DNA of 64,000 bases from Anaspis maculata (lineage: Eukaryota; Arthropoda; Insecta; Coleoptera; Scraptiidae), in NCBI GenBank assembly GCA_949128115.1, contig OX421966.1, positions 6,634,001 to 6,698,000 of the forward strand, in the 5' to 3' direction. The position numbers and the translations under genes are program-made. This document shows positions 45,236 to 54,735 of this stretch, one piece after another. Under the pieces are notes generated by a model. The model was not told the origin of the DNA. It saw only the letters and a program-made list of their open reading frames with translations, and searched no databases. How positions within the stretch are numbered: position 1 is the first letter of the stretch; each line of letters opens with the position of its first letter.

Positions 45236-45720
45236 TATTAAATTGAGAAAAATTATTCATTATGAAATAAACAAAAATAATTGTCCGTTTGTAAAATTTA
45301 TTTTTCATCGAACATAATAAAGCGAGCATCATAAGTTTTTCGCTCGTTTTTCGATATTTGCCGAAACCGCAAGGAAGAAACTATTGAAAAGGCTGTGAGA
45401 TCGCTGTTGCCAATCACTCGTCTTACACACAAAAGTACCGTGTATTTGTGTACTTTATACAAATACGCACTCGTAGGTATCTTATCCGTGACCAGCAGAT
45501 ATGCATCATGGTGGCACCTTGATGCCTTGGTTTTGTTTCACACCCAAACACACCCAAATTTAGAGAGCCTCAATTCCTATAAAAGCGCGCAAGCTGAAAA
45601 TATGGAAATGATCTAGAACCAGAAGGTGAGGCGAGTGACTACAATCAACAAGCGAAATTGGTCACAGGTACCTCTAAGTAGGTAGGGGAGATCCGCCTAC
45701 ACTGACATACCCTCAGTGTG
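45236..45720 (+). repeat. 3' flank of Ly6-B, duplicated downstream of Ly6-C
   Basis: The sequence aligns with 51010-51250 (AACATAATAAAGCGAGCAT, GGTATCTTATCC). After a gap it aligns with about 53600-54255 (AGATATGCATCATG, CACACCCAAATTTA.AGAGC, ACTACAATCAACAAGC, CACTGACATACCCT). It has no coding content. It marks the right part of the tandem duplication unit. Confidence 0.7.
45266..45271 (+). terminator. Ly6-B polyadenylation signal
   Basis: AATAAA lies 31 bp after the stop codon, in the context TATGAAATAAACA. The same context is found after Ly6-C. Confidence 0.6.
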
Positions 45721-45859
45721 ATATATGTATATGGAAACGATGTTATTGATTCGACGCATTCCCCCCCCCCCCCTTCCCCTTCTACATAATGTGATATCGC
45801 TGATAACGACTGCACCCAATCCGACTTTTACCGGGTATTAATAAATGTATAAATATGGA

Positions 45860-46345
45860 GGGGGATCAAAACACATCATCAACGGATCCCAACTCCACGA
45901 CTTGGAGATGGGTCGAAACTCAACACCGGAAGGACTTCGGCAAAACGACCTGGCGAAGGATTGGAACTCGTCATCGGAGGGTTTTGACTCGACTCCTGGA
46001 GGCGGGTAGAGACTCAACATCTAAGAGCTCTGACACGACATCCTAGAGGTAAGTTGCAACTCAAAGAGTAGCAACTCATCGGCCTCTAGGCGTGTCAAAA
46101 CTCAACCTGGAGGGATCTCGACTCAACTTTTCTCAAAGGGATCAAAACGCGTCTCCGAAGGGTTTCAACTCGACTCTCTCCAAGGGGCTGAAACGCATCA
46201 GCCGGGGCTTCGACTCGGCATCATCCAAGTGGGCTGGGACTCATCATCGGAGCTTCGACTCTGCGGCCTCTAAGAGGGTCGCGACGCAACATCGACGGGT
46301 TCTAGCTCAGCTTTCTCGAAGGGGATTGAAACTCTCCGCTATCAG
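45860..46345. repeat. Degenerate GC-rich minisatellite
   Basis: Units of about 22-24 bp, often paired into about 45 bp, repeat with the pattern GG(T/C)TTCGACTCG.C.TC...AAG followed by GGG.TGGGACTCATCATCGGAG. At least ten degenerate units can be followed from 45860 to 46345. The open frame through it (46092-46559) follows from the repeat avoiding stops and runs on into the BEL relic. I do not regard it as a gene. Confidence 0.65.
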
Positions 46346-46349
46346 ACCC

Positions 46350-46650
46350 GCACCAAGGTTTACTTGGCTCTTTTCGTTCGCTTCTCGACAAAAGCAATAC
46401 ATATCGAAATTGTTTCGGACTTATCAAACAACGGTTCCATCGCCGCGATTTTTCTCGCGCCGTGGAATGTCCTCTGACATTTACACCGACAATGGTACGA
46501 ATTCTGTTGGTACGAATAACAAGATCAATAAGTTGTGTGAGCCATTAATCGGTCACTGATAAGGGCAAGTTTCGATAAAGTCGGCAGTTTGCTAGCTCAG
46601 GATAACGTGCATTGGCATTTTATTCCTCCGGGATCTCCCCATTTCACTGT
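46350..46650 (+). pseudogene. BEL/Pao integrase relic
   Basis: Three frames in turn read TKVYLALF and STKAIHIEIVSDLS, then FFSRRGMSSDIYTDNGTN, and at 46589 LAQDNVHWHFIPPGSPHF. In BEL/Pao integrases these blocks follow each other in this order (K.Y..LFVC..TKA.H.E.VSDL, then RRG.P..IYSDNGTNF.GA, then W.F.PP.APH.GG). The aspartate of DNGTN is kept, but at least two frameshifts and loss of the GGLWE motif make it dead. It directly follows the minisatellite. The rest of the element is not recognisable. Confidence 0.6.
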
Positions 46651-47837
46651 TCCTGTGTCACTGGCCCTTGGGGCGACCAGTGTCTCGTCCGAGAAAATGG
46701 GAGTAAGCTGTTGCCGCGTTCGATTGTATTCTTTACAGTTAGTATTCTTTTACCGCTTGCATTGTGTTTTAAGGACAACAGCCTCCATCATAAACTAAAA
46801 TTTAATTTTATCGATGAATTCTAACTCAAGGAAAGTGTCAATTACGACCGAAAATGATTAATTTATCCTCGTAATGCGTATCGCCAACCTGTCGCCGACA
46901 CTGGACTCCTCTACTTGGTTTTGCGCAGAGGGTGTTGTGCTGGTGACCCGACAGGAATGGTTCTCGACTTGGCTAGAAGTTAACATTGTGACCATTGCGT
47001 GGCGCTCTCATTCGCCGTCATTTTTTTTTCTGTCATTTGTCTGCTTCATGACAATTCATGTTCACATGTGCAGACGATTACCGTTACATTTTTCACAATA
47101 TAAGGTTGGTCTTTCTTTGATTGTTGTATCGTAATGTTGGCTTCCACCCACTCACCAAATCACGCATTTTGATACCTATTTTGTCCGCGAAATCATTGTA
47201 AATAACATGACATTCTTCATTCTCTTTGTTCTCAACGGGCTTGCATAACCCGCAGTTTTTCCCCTTTGAAATCAAGGTGCTTCGCACAGCTTTGAATTTT
47301 GTGTAATTTATCTACTCCCAAATGATCTCAATGCTGACGGCAACAGCCGTAAATCTAGTGGGTGTGCTTTTTGTGCACTCATGACGTGACCTCAAGGCCG
47401 CGCTATCGCGCGTACCTCGAGGTTTGATTAATTGTTTCTTTCCACAAGTTACGTCACAAACAGTAAGACGACAAAAAGAAACTCCACTAGGTACGCCAAA
47501 ATCAGCCGCTAAGTAGAGAACAGTACTTTTGATGATTCATTCACATTTCATTGTTCATTGTTGGGTTATACATGAAAGTAAAGGGAGGGAAAAGAGACTT
47601 GCACGCTTCTCCGTGTCCTGGAGGGGGTCCACCACTTGTATGAATCTGCCTTGTTGAGTCTACTAAGCTTTCCTTATTTGGGGGGGAAGTTATGTAACAT
47701 GACGAAGAGAGGGCCACAGGTTGGCTCGAGTCAATTTTCTTGTATTTACTGTTATTTTTTGTATGTGATTGCTGTTTACTAACCATTGCTCTGTTTTGTA
47801 TGTGAGTATGTATCTGTGGGGTTTGTGATGGGTAACT
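46651..47837. other. Intergenic, no gene recognised
   Basis: This may hold decayed remains of the BEL/Pao element, but no further motif is clear. A minus-strand frame at 47093-47287 contains CGLCKPVENKENEECH and has protein-like composition, yet I cannot assign it or find a continuation. Confidence 0.35.
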
Positions 47838-49209
47838 TCTGGGGAATTTTGGGCGAATGCGTTATAGATACTTCTTTCTTCCGGTTGCTTACAAAAAGTA
47901 TGACAAACTTCAACTTCTCTACTGATTTACCTCTCTCCTGTTTCTTGTTTATTTATCTTTTCATTTATTTCGTATTTGTTTCTTATTGATTTATCTACCT
48001 GTTTATCTCTGATTTGTTTCTTGTTTATTCATCTACACCATTGCTTATCATTTGTTTCTTGCTAATTTATCCACTTGTTTACTAATCATTTGTTTCTGGC
48101 TGATTTATTTACTTGTTTACCGATCGTTTCTTTGTTGTTTGCTTACATATCAATTTAGTCTTTTGTTTGTAAAATGTAACATAAATTGCTGAGCGTGAAG
48201 TTTTCTTTTGTTGTTACGTAAATAACTTGTAAACGAAACAAACTTCCAAAGAGGTTCAAGCACCGATTCACGCTGACTTGATCAATGCATTACTGGAGTG
48301 ACTTCTCTGTCATTTCATCATGACTCATTCACACTTGACTTTTGTTCAGATCATTTGAGAAGGGATTTTTCAGCAATCAACCAGGCTATACGCATGGGTC
48401 TCTTTGACGTGTTCTTCCCATGTGTGCCTGTCAGCGAATACGTCACTTTTCCTTTGCGATTAAATTGACAGTTTGCCATGTTTCATGATTTTTTGTTTTG
48501 CTCTGCTAATCTGATTTTGTGTTCATTTCATTGTTGTAAATTCCTGCATTGTCTAAATAATCTGTAATGATCATTCTTGTTTGTATTTTGTTGTTCTTAA
48601 TCATGTTGTGTCATTTTCATTACTGTCAATTTCTTGTTGTGAGGTGTTTTGAGAAAAGAAACAAATTCATCTGAAACTTTGCCATTGTTTTCCAATAAAA
48701 CATTCATTTTGCTCGCATTTCATTCGCGTTTTATTCAAGAATCAAACCTTATCCCCAACTACACATTCTCATCTCGAGTAAGAACTCAACACAACGTAGG
48801 TGAAATGTAAACGACGTGGAGAAGGGGAGAGACAACGACGATCGCTGCCAACATCGAAAACGGGGTTACACTACAGAAATGGGGCCGAGACCTAGGTACA
48901 CTACAGAGTGGTGCCGTGACCAGGATACACCACAGCAATAACATCTAAAAAGAGGGTTACATTACAATTGTGTAGACAAATAATCAAGAAACAAATGAGA
49001 AATAAATATGTAGGTGGATAAACAAGAAACAAATAAGAGATAAACAGGTAGATAAATGAACACGAAACAGGTGAAAGATAAATAAGAAGATAAATAAGCA
49101 AGAAACAGGAAAGAGGTAAATAAGTAGAGAAGTTGGAGTTGGTCGTACTTTTTGTAATCAATTGGAAGAAAGAAGTATCTATAACGCATTCGCCCAAAAT
49201 TCCCCAGAA
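47838..49209. repeat. Inverted repeat with T-rich tandem arms
   Basis: The 24 bp around TCTGGGGAATTTTGGGCGAA at 47839 return inverted at 49186-49209. Similarity continues inward for about 240 bp on each side, including GCGTTATAGATACTTCTTTC. Further in, the arms dissolve into a degenerate repeat of TTTCTTGTTTATTTATCTACC-like units. The spacer (about 48120-48960) contains an AATAAA near 48695 and, at 48907-48926, AGTGGTGCCGTGACCAGGAT. That string resembles the post-LTR region of BEL elements. The structure could be a foldback built from a BEL LTR. Confidence 0.6.
48907..48926 (+). other. Possible BEL/Pao LTR edge and primer-binding-type site
   Basis: AGTGGTGCCGTGACCAGGAT follows a TACACTACAG edge, and an AATAAA lies about 210 bp upstream. 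From memory, TGGTGCCGTGAC..GGAT strings occur directly after the 5' LTR of BEL/Pao elements. I could not define the LTR start or find a second LTR, so this is a weak call. Confidence 0.3.
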
Positions 49210-49593
49210 GTTGCAGGGGGAAATACTAAAAAACTATGTTTCAAAACTGGTCCGGCCAGAGCAGCCAACTGCAAAGTTTTCGGGATTTCCGACTAGGATC
49301 ACGGTAGGTACAAGTAAACATACTATACACTGGCCGACCTCCTTGCACTGCACTGCCTTCACTACACTACTCTGCACGAGGATACCAAACAAGTGACTGC
49401 GTAAAAGAATCCAGCCTTCGTCTTGATCAGAGGGTGTCAATTATTAGTGACATTCAGAATGACATTGTCGCAATATGACGTAACAGCTCGGTGCGGAAAT
49501 GGGCATTGCGCTGTTGCAACATCAGGCGTGCTTGCAACGTTGCCATAGCGGGTGCCAAGGTGACGTCATGTTCTCGCGACCTATTTGCGTGCA
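49210..49593. other. Intergenic between foldback and Ly6-C promoter
   Basis: No gene or repeat edge is recognised here. It is the 5' flank of the Ly6-C promoter unit. Confidence 0.4.
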
Positions 49594-49809
49594 CGCACAT
49601 CCATCAACAAACGAATCGATAAGATAAGATTAGGCAGGCCAAATTAGGCAGATAGGATCTCTCTTGTCACGTCAAGTACACCTATTCTTCGTTAAGTACC
49701 TGGTTAGTATATATTTTACATGGTTCGTCAATGGGATAGTCATTTACGCATCAGAACTCATGAAATAAACCTGCAAACTCGCCTGCAAACTATCAGTCCT
49801 GCCATAACA
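49594..49809 (+). promoter_or_regulatory. Ly6-C promoter with intact hAT target site
   Basis: It begins with CGCACATCCATCAA, the uninterrupted form of the site into which the hAT element inserted upstream of Ly6-B. A doubled GATAAGATAAGATTAG lies at 49618-49633, a TATATATT box at 49708, and the ATG follows 102 bp later. It aligns along its length with the Ly6-B promoter. Confidence 0.6.
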
Positions 49810-51009
49810 ATGAACGTCCTCCTATTTTCTCTTGTTGTCATCGTGAGCTTGCCACAAGTAGTTTTCGGCTTCCGTTGCTACACCTGCAGTGGACCTGTGG
49901 GTCAGGGCGCGGATTGCGAAGACGATTTGACCGACATGCCTAAACTCTCTTGCCTCGTCGATGAACAATGCGGCAAATACATCGTCGAAAGTAAGTCTAC
50001 ACGTGATATATTTGGATGAAAAAATCTGTTCTGTCACTCGCACCACAATCAAATCCCGACTAGCCCAGGAACCTACCTATAAGAATTTTGGTTCGAGACG
50101 TCTCTTGGGGTGGGGAGTTGGAACTTGGAACGAAAAATTGGAACAGATTCACAGGAAATCGATAACTTTTTCCAGAGAAGTTCTAAATTTTTGGGGAAAT
50201 CTCAAAGCCTTCTCTTAATCATCATTCATCACGGTTGAAAACTTACAGGGTGTCAAACTTGGGGGATTTTTCAGGTGCGTCACTTTTTTATATCAGTTCA
50301 AAAAAGATCTGAGTAGGTATATCATGAAAGTTTAGTTGTTCATGCTCCAGCATTAAACCTTCGAGGGTTAAAGGTGTATATTCCATAAAATTATTATGTA
50401 TACATAATATATCTTATAGGTGTATTACACTACACAATTTCTTGGACAATTTCTTGTACTGTACAGTCTGCCAAAATAGTGTCAATAAACAATGAACTTG
50501 ATTGTTTAACTGACAGATTGTACAAGAAGTTGTACAAGACATTGTGTAGTGTAATACAGCTATTAGAAAGAGTTTCATGCGAAAATATGTGACTCAAGTG
50601 ATATTGAGTGAATATGAATTACTTTAATTTTCCTGGCTAGCTGCAAAAAGCTGTGAAATTGCAGATGGAGTTTTATGACTGGTTGTCCGCTTATTGGTTA
50701 TTACTCTGAAGCTCACTCTCTAGATATAAATGATTCATCATTGAAAGCAATACCCACCTACCTAGATAATCAGTTAATTTTGGACTTTTTCTAATTCCAG
50801 AATCAGATTTATCAAAATATCTGTACAGACATTGCGTTCCCAAGAACTTTTGCGACGTTATGGACAGCGGAACCGATGATGTGATAACCAGCTGCAAGAC
50901 TTGCGATACGGATCTTTGCAATGGCTCGTTTGGAGTTATACCGTCAGTGACCTTGAGTTCCGTCATGTTGGTCGCGTTGACTTTGTTCAAAGCCAGTAAT
51001 GTTTTGTGA
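49810..51009 (+). CDS. Ly6-C: secreted GPI-type Ly6/uPAR three-finger protein
   Basis: Exons are 49810-49990 and 50801-51009, with an 810-bp phase-1 intron (donor GTAAGT, acceptor TTCCAG). The product has 129 residues. The signal peptide spans about residues 1-20, ending VVFG, and the mature chain starts FRCYTC. There are ten Ly6 cysteines, the last block being CKTCDTDLCNGSFG, followed by a hydrophobic tail. It is the paralogue of Ly6-B with conserved intron position and phase. The intron has grown by a MITE (50417-50562) and by other sequence, including at 50009-50045 a short stretch like the 3' end of Ly6-A. An AATAAA lies at 51044. Cell-surface location is inferred, and the partner is unknown. 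Confidence 0.87.
50417..50562. mobile_element. MITE in the Ly6-C intron
   Basis: It begins TAGGTGTATTACACTACACA and ends with a near-exact inverse (TGTGTAGTGTAATACAGCTA). Pairing continues inward over the TTCTTG.ACAA.TTCTTGTAC block. It is 146 bp long and non-coding, and is flanked by TA-rich DNA, so a TA target duplication (mariner-type) is possible. The Ly6-B intron lacks it. Confidence 0.75.
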
Positions 51010-51043
51010 TAGGTATTGAATTGAGAAAGAAGAATCATTATGA

Positions 51044-51049
51044 AATAAA
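51044..51049 (+). terminator. Ly6-C polyadenylation signal
   Basis: AATAAA lies 35 bp after the stop codon in the context TATGAAATAAACA, conserved with Ly6-B. Confidence 0.6.
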
Positions 51050-51249
51050 CAGAAATTATTGTCCGTTTTTGAAATTTACTTTTTCTTGAACATAATAAAG
51101 CGAGCATGATTGTAGTCTCTTGAATTTGCAAAAACGGCGAGGCAGAATTGGAAAGGCTGTGAACTCGGCTGTGAATCTCTGTTGCAAATCATCTATCTAT
51201 ACTTACAAAAGTATATCGTGTAAACGCACTCGTGGGTATCTTATCCATG

Positions 51250-51541
51250 ATATATCGCCGATTGTGTTTTCATATTTTATTATCTATGTTTTATGTCTTG
51301 CTTTTGTTCTCTTGTCATAAATTTGTTAAAAGTTTGAAAGACAATAAATTATTTGTATTTGTATTTGTATTTGTATATCGCTGATTGTCAGTGTCATTTT
51401 CTCGGTGTGGCAGTTTTCAAAATTTGTCTGTGAATATCCATTTATTAAAAAAACCTCGAAAAAAAACCGTCGAAAGCAGCAATATGAAACAATCTGATTT
51501 GGTTTCAAGTTGGAGAGAAGAATAGATGGTGCTATTGAAAG
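51250..51541. other. Unique sequence and (ATTTGT)n microsatellite
   Basis: Five or so ATTTGT-type hexamers lie at about 51350-51377. No gene is present. Homology to the Ly6-B 3' flank is lost near 51250 and resumes after 53590, so this stretch and the following transposon were inserted into the duplicated flank. Confidence 0.5.
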
Positions 51542-51549
51542 CTGTTCAG

Positions 51550-53406
51550 TAGGGTGGGCCGAAAAATCATATTTTCGATTTTTTTATTCTAATAGTGCGG
51601 AAAAGATGCATAATCAAATTACAAAAAGAAATCGTTACAGCGTTTTTGAAAAAAAATCATCACTTCAGGGTCCGCAATGACGTTGAAATTTCTATATTTG
51701 GAAAATAAATCGCAAATTTTTATTAGGACAGAAAATGTTTAAAAATATATTAACAATGAAAAAATATGAAATTAAACAGTCAGGCACAAAAAACCCGTGT
51801 TCCAGTATTGATTCTTCAATCACAAAAAAATAAATGAAATTGAATTCACCGAAAAAGCCCAATTGCCTTGAAGTTGAAGAAATAGTCACAATAAAAATTG
51901 ACCAACTTAGGGCGAAAACTTCAATTTCAACTGTTTCTCATACAAGAGTTTTAGCGATGATGAAATAATATCATACATCAATCAAAACGTTATTGAAATT
52001 GTTAAAAGATACCACCAAAATGAAAAAAAAAAACTTTAAAATGTCAAATAGCATTACCTAACTTGTGACACATCAAACTGAAGATAATAGAATTCTCTTT
52101 CTGACAAACAAATTTTGAATTTTTCAAGTCACTTCCCAACCCTTGCGAAAATTTTCTCATCCCTAATCAAAGGAAAGCTTTTCTCGATCCTATCAACTAT
52201 CCCGATTCTTGGAAAAAATATTTTTAAACGAAAACAGGTCGGTTCTTATTTCGAGGGTGGCATGTTGTCACAGTTTTATTTTCATCCCTTTCGGCCCCAT
52301 CCTAGCCTACTTCAATTCTAATTGCAATAGATTATCTATCTTGTGATACATCAAATTGAAAGTATGAAAATTTCCTTTATGCCAAAATGATTTCAAATTG
52401 CCTAAATCCCCCTCTACTTCTTTTCAAAAATGGTCTTAATTGGGGAGAGAGTGCAATGAGATGAAAATTTGGCAACACATGTCTCAGATGTTCCCCTCGA
52501 AATAAAAATCGCCCTGTTTTTGCTGGGAAATCTATTTCTCAAGAATATGCAGTTAACAGAAAAACATTCCTTTAATCAACAATGAAAGAATTTTTAAAAG
52601 GGTTAAGAGGGTAGTTTGAAGATTTCAGAGTATGTTTAACGGAAACAATGTTATTGCCTTCAATTTGGTGTATCACACAAGATAGGTAATGCAATATGAA
52701 ATTTCAAACCAGGGTAGGGGGTGGGGGCAAAGGGATTGAAGATGAAAATTTGGCAATACGTGTCCTAGATGTCCCTCTCAAAAAGAAAATTGACTTGTGT
52801 CAGCTTTTTCTCAGAAAAAAATTGTGCAGCGAGAAATTGGAGGTGAGTCCTTTTCAAAAAACCACCCCGTATGTCGGACAATAAACTAAAAGAATTACTG
52901 AATGTTAACGATATAATTCCTTAATTAGAATTTCCACGTTTTCCCTGTTATACCCAATCAGTAGAGCGATTTGTGAAAACAGTTTTAGAAGCAGCATCAG
53001 CAGTTTGTGGAGCTGAATCAAGATATGGCTCTATTTACAGCAAGAATGAATCTAGGAAACTGATGCCCATATTGGTAAGTCAGAAATTTTTTAACCCAGA
53101 GTGAGATAAAATAAAAAATATTGGTAAAATATTGATAATTGAAGTCTTATCACTTAATTTCTGTCGAATAAAGAGTTTTATCTATTTTTTCACCAACAGT
53201 TTTCTTCATAACTCAATTCGTTGTCTTGCAAAAACTGAATGTTGAGATATTTCTGAAAGACACGTCTTGCGGAGGCTGAAGACGAATACTTGGGACAGAA
53301 AGCTTCTAGATATTTGAAAAGTATATGAAACTGCAACTTTTCCGCGCTATTAGAAGTCCGTAATATGAAAACAAAAAAAACACACCTATAGCAGCGGCCC
53401 ACCCTA
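51550..53406. mobile_element. hAT-like non-autonomous transposon (1.86 kb)
   Basis: The termini are TAGGGTGGGCCG at 51550-51561 and its inverse at 53395-53406. They are flanked by a perfect 8-bp duplication CTGTTCAG (51542-51549 and 53407-53414). TAGGG fits the hAT terminal consensus YARNG, and the 8-bp duplication fits hAT (or P). The interior is AT-rich and lacks a transposase-length frame, so it must be mobilised in trans. A part at 52370-52870 resembles 18930-19460. It is unrelated in its termini to the hAT at 38.3-44.3 kb. Confidence 0.8.
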
Positions 53407-53589
53407 CTGTTCAGGCGAGATGATAGTTCCAGGGCTTCCAGCGGCCAGGTGCAGATGTATCTAATGTTGCTGCCAAAATTTCTGTATTATCATGGACACT
53501 CGAAAATTATGGAATACCTCAGGCTAAGGTCATTGTAGTAGAGTATAAATGAACTAGACTAAACTAAACTATATAATATACTGATAGAT

Positions 53590-54260
53590 ATGCTCGTAGA
53601 TATGCATCATGTACCTTGGTTTCTTGATGCATTGACTTTGTTTGTTTCACACCCAAATTTAAAGAGCTAAAGACCTTCAAAATGATTAATTACCTACCGA
53701 CTCAAATTCCCATATAAAAATTTTGAGAGAGTTGCCTCAGGGGATGAAGTAGGAACACTGAATCCATCGATGAAACCATGCTAATCAAAATTATGTTCCA
53801 CTCATTATAAAATCGACTTGCACCAGGATCTCTTGGAGAATTATTTTTTTGAGGAGATACCGTCGGAGATAGGTACCTACCTATCGAAGTTGGCAACTTG
53901 CAAATGATCTCTCCGTATATAGATTCAACTCTGATGAGTAATGATTAATGCACGAAATTTGGTTTCAGCTGAAAACAATCACTGCGGTAAACAGGCTCGA
54001 AACGCGTGTCGGAGTAGAAAATACTCCGATCGAGAGACGGGTTGTTTCAATTTCTATGAAAACGTGCAAGCTGGAAGTACCTATAAAAATCTTGAACTTG
54101 ATCGTCTTGAACCAGAAGGTGGGGTGAGTTCCAAAACCAGTATCAGTTTTCAGTTTATAGAGGGTGAGTGAGAGCATCACAGTGTGACTACAATCAACAA
54201 GCAAAATTGAACACCAGGTAAGTAGGCAAGGGAGATCGGCCCAAACTGACATACCCTAAA
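53590..54260 (+). repeat. Continuation of duplicated Ly6 3' flank
   Basis: Landmarks shared with 45495-45715 include AGATATGCATCATG, TTTCACACCCAAATTTA, GTGCAAGCTG.A, GAACCAGAAGGTG.GG, TGACTACAATCAACAAGC and ACTGACATACCCT. It is longer than the Ly6-B version because of further small insertions (53700-54060). No gene is seen. Confidence 0.6.
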
Positions 54261-54381
54261 CATTTTCGTTCTCAAAAATCTGAAAATCTAAATACAGCCA
54301 AGTTTTTGGACACAACTGTCGGATAAAAGATCGAAACATAACTACCACAGGGCGAAAACTTCGTCGAATACAATTTAAAAA

Positions 54382-54735
54382 TGTAGCCTTGAGCTTCAAG
54401 GGGGGGAGTTGGAGTACTTTCAGGGACGGGTAAACACAAAACACCGCACACTTAAAACCCAAAAAAAGTCGTTGTTTATTTCCGCACACGCCGGAACGTA
54501 AAATAACGAAACAAATATGAAGATTAATTTAAATGTGGTGTGGACGTCTCTTCCTCGTCGACCTGAAGGCACACACGACTCGGCCGGAACGATCTTTGGT
54601 TCCACTGATGTCATTCGTACCTCTCCGCCGAAGGCGCTACCCGTCAATCAGGCGCCGGGGGGTTCGGCGCTCTCTCGCAGGGTAAAGCCGGGTTTGCATG
54701 TCCGCAGGGCAAAGCCGGGATTTTGGATCGTTACA
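54382..54735 (-). mobile_element. Solo LTR
   Basis: The 354-bp block has TGTAGCC at one edge and CGTTACA at the other, with flanking A-runs that allow a 4-bp AAAA duplication. AATAAA occurs on the minus strand near 54485-54490, so transcription polarity is minus: it starts TGTAACGATCC and ends GGCTACA. It contains direct repeats around CGCAGGG(T/C)AAAGCCGGG at about 54676-54720. No partner LTR is in the window. Confidence 0.65.

Noticed and set aside
46092..46559. 155-codon open frame considered as a gene
   Set aside because: Its first two thirds are a degenerate tandem repeat and the rest is a frame-shifted BEL/Pao integrase fragment. No promoter or splice evidence supports a gene.
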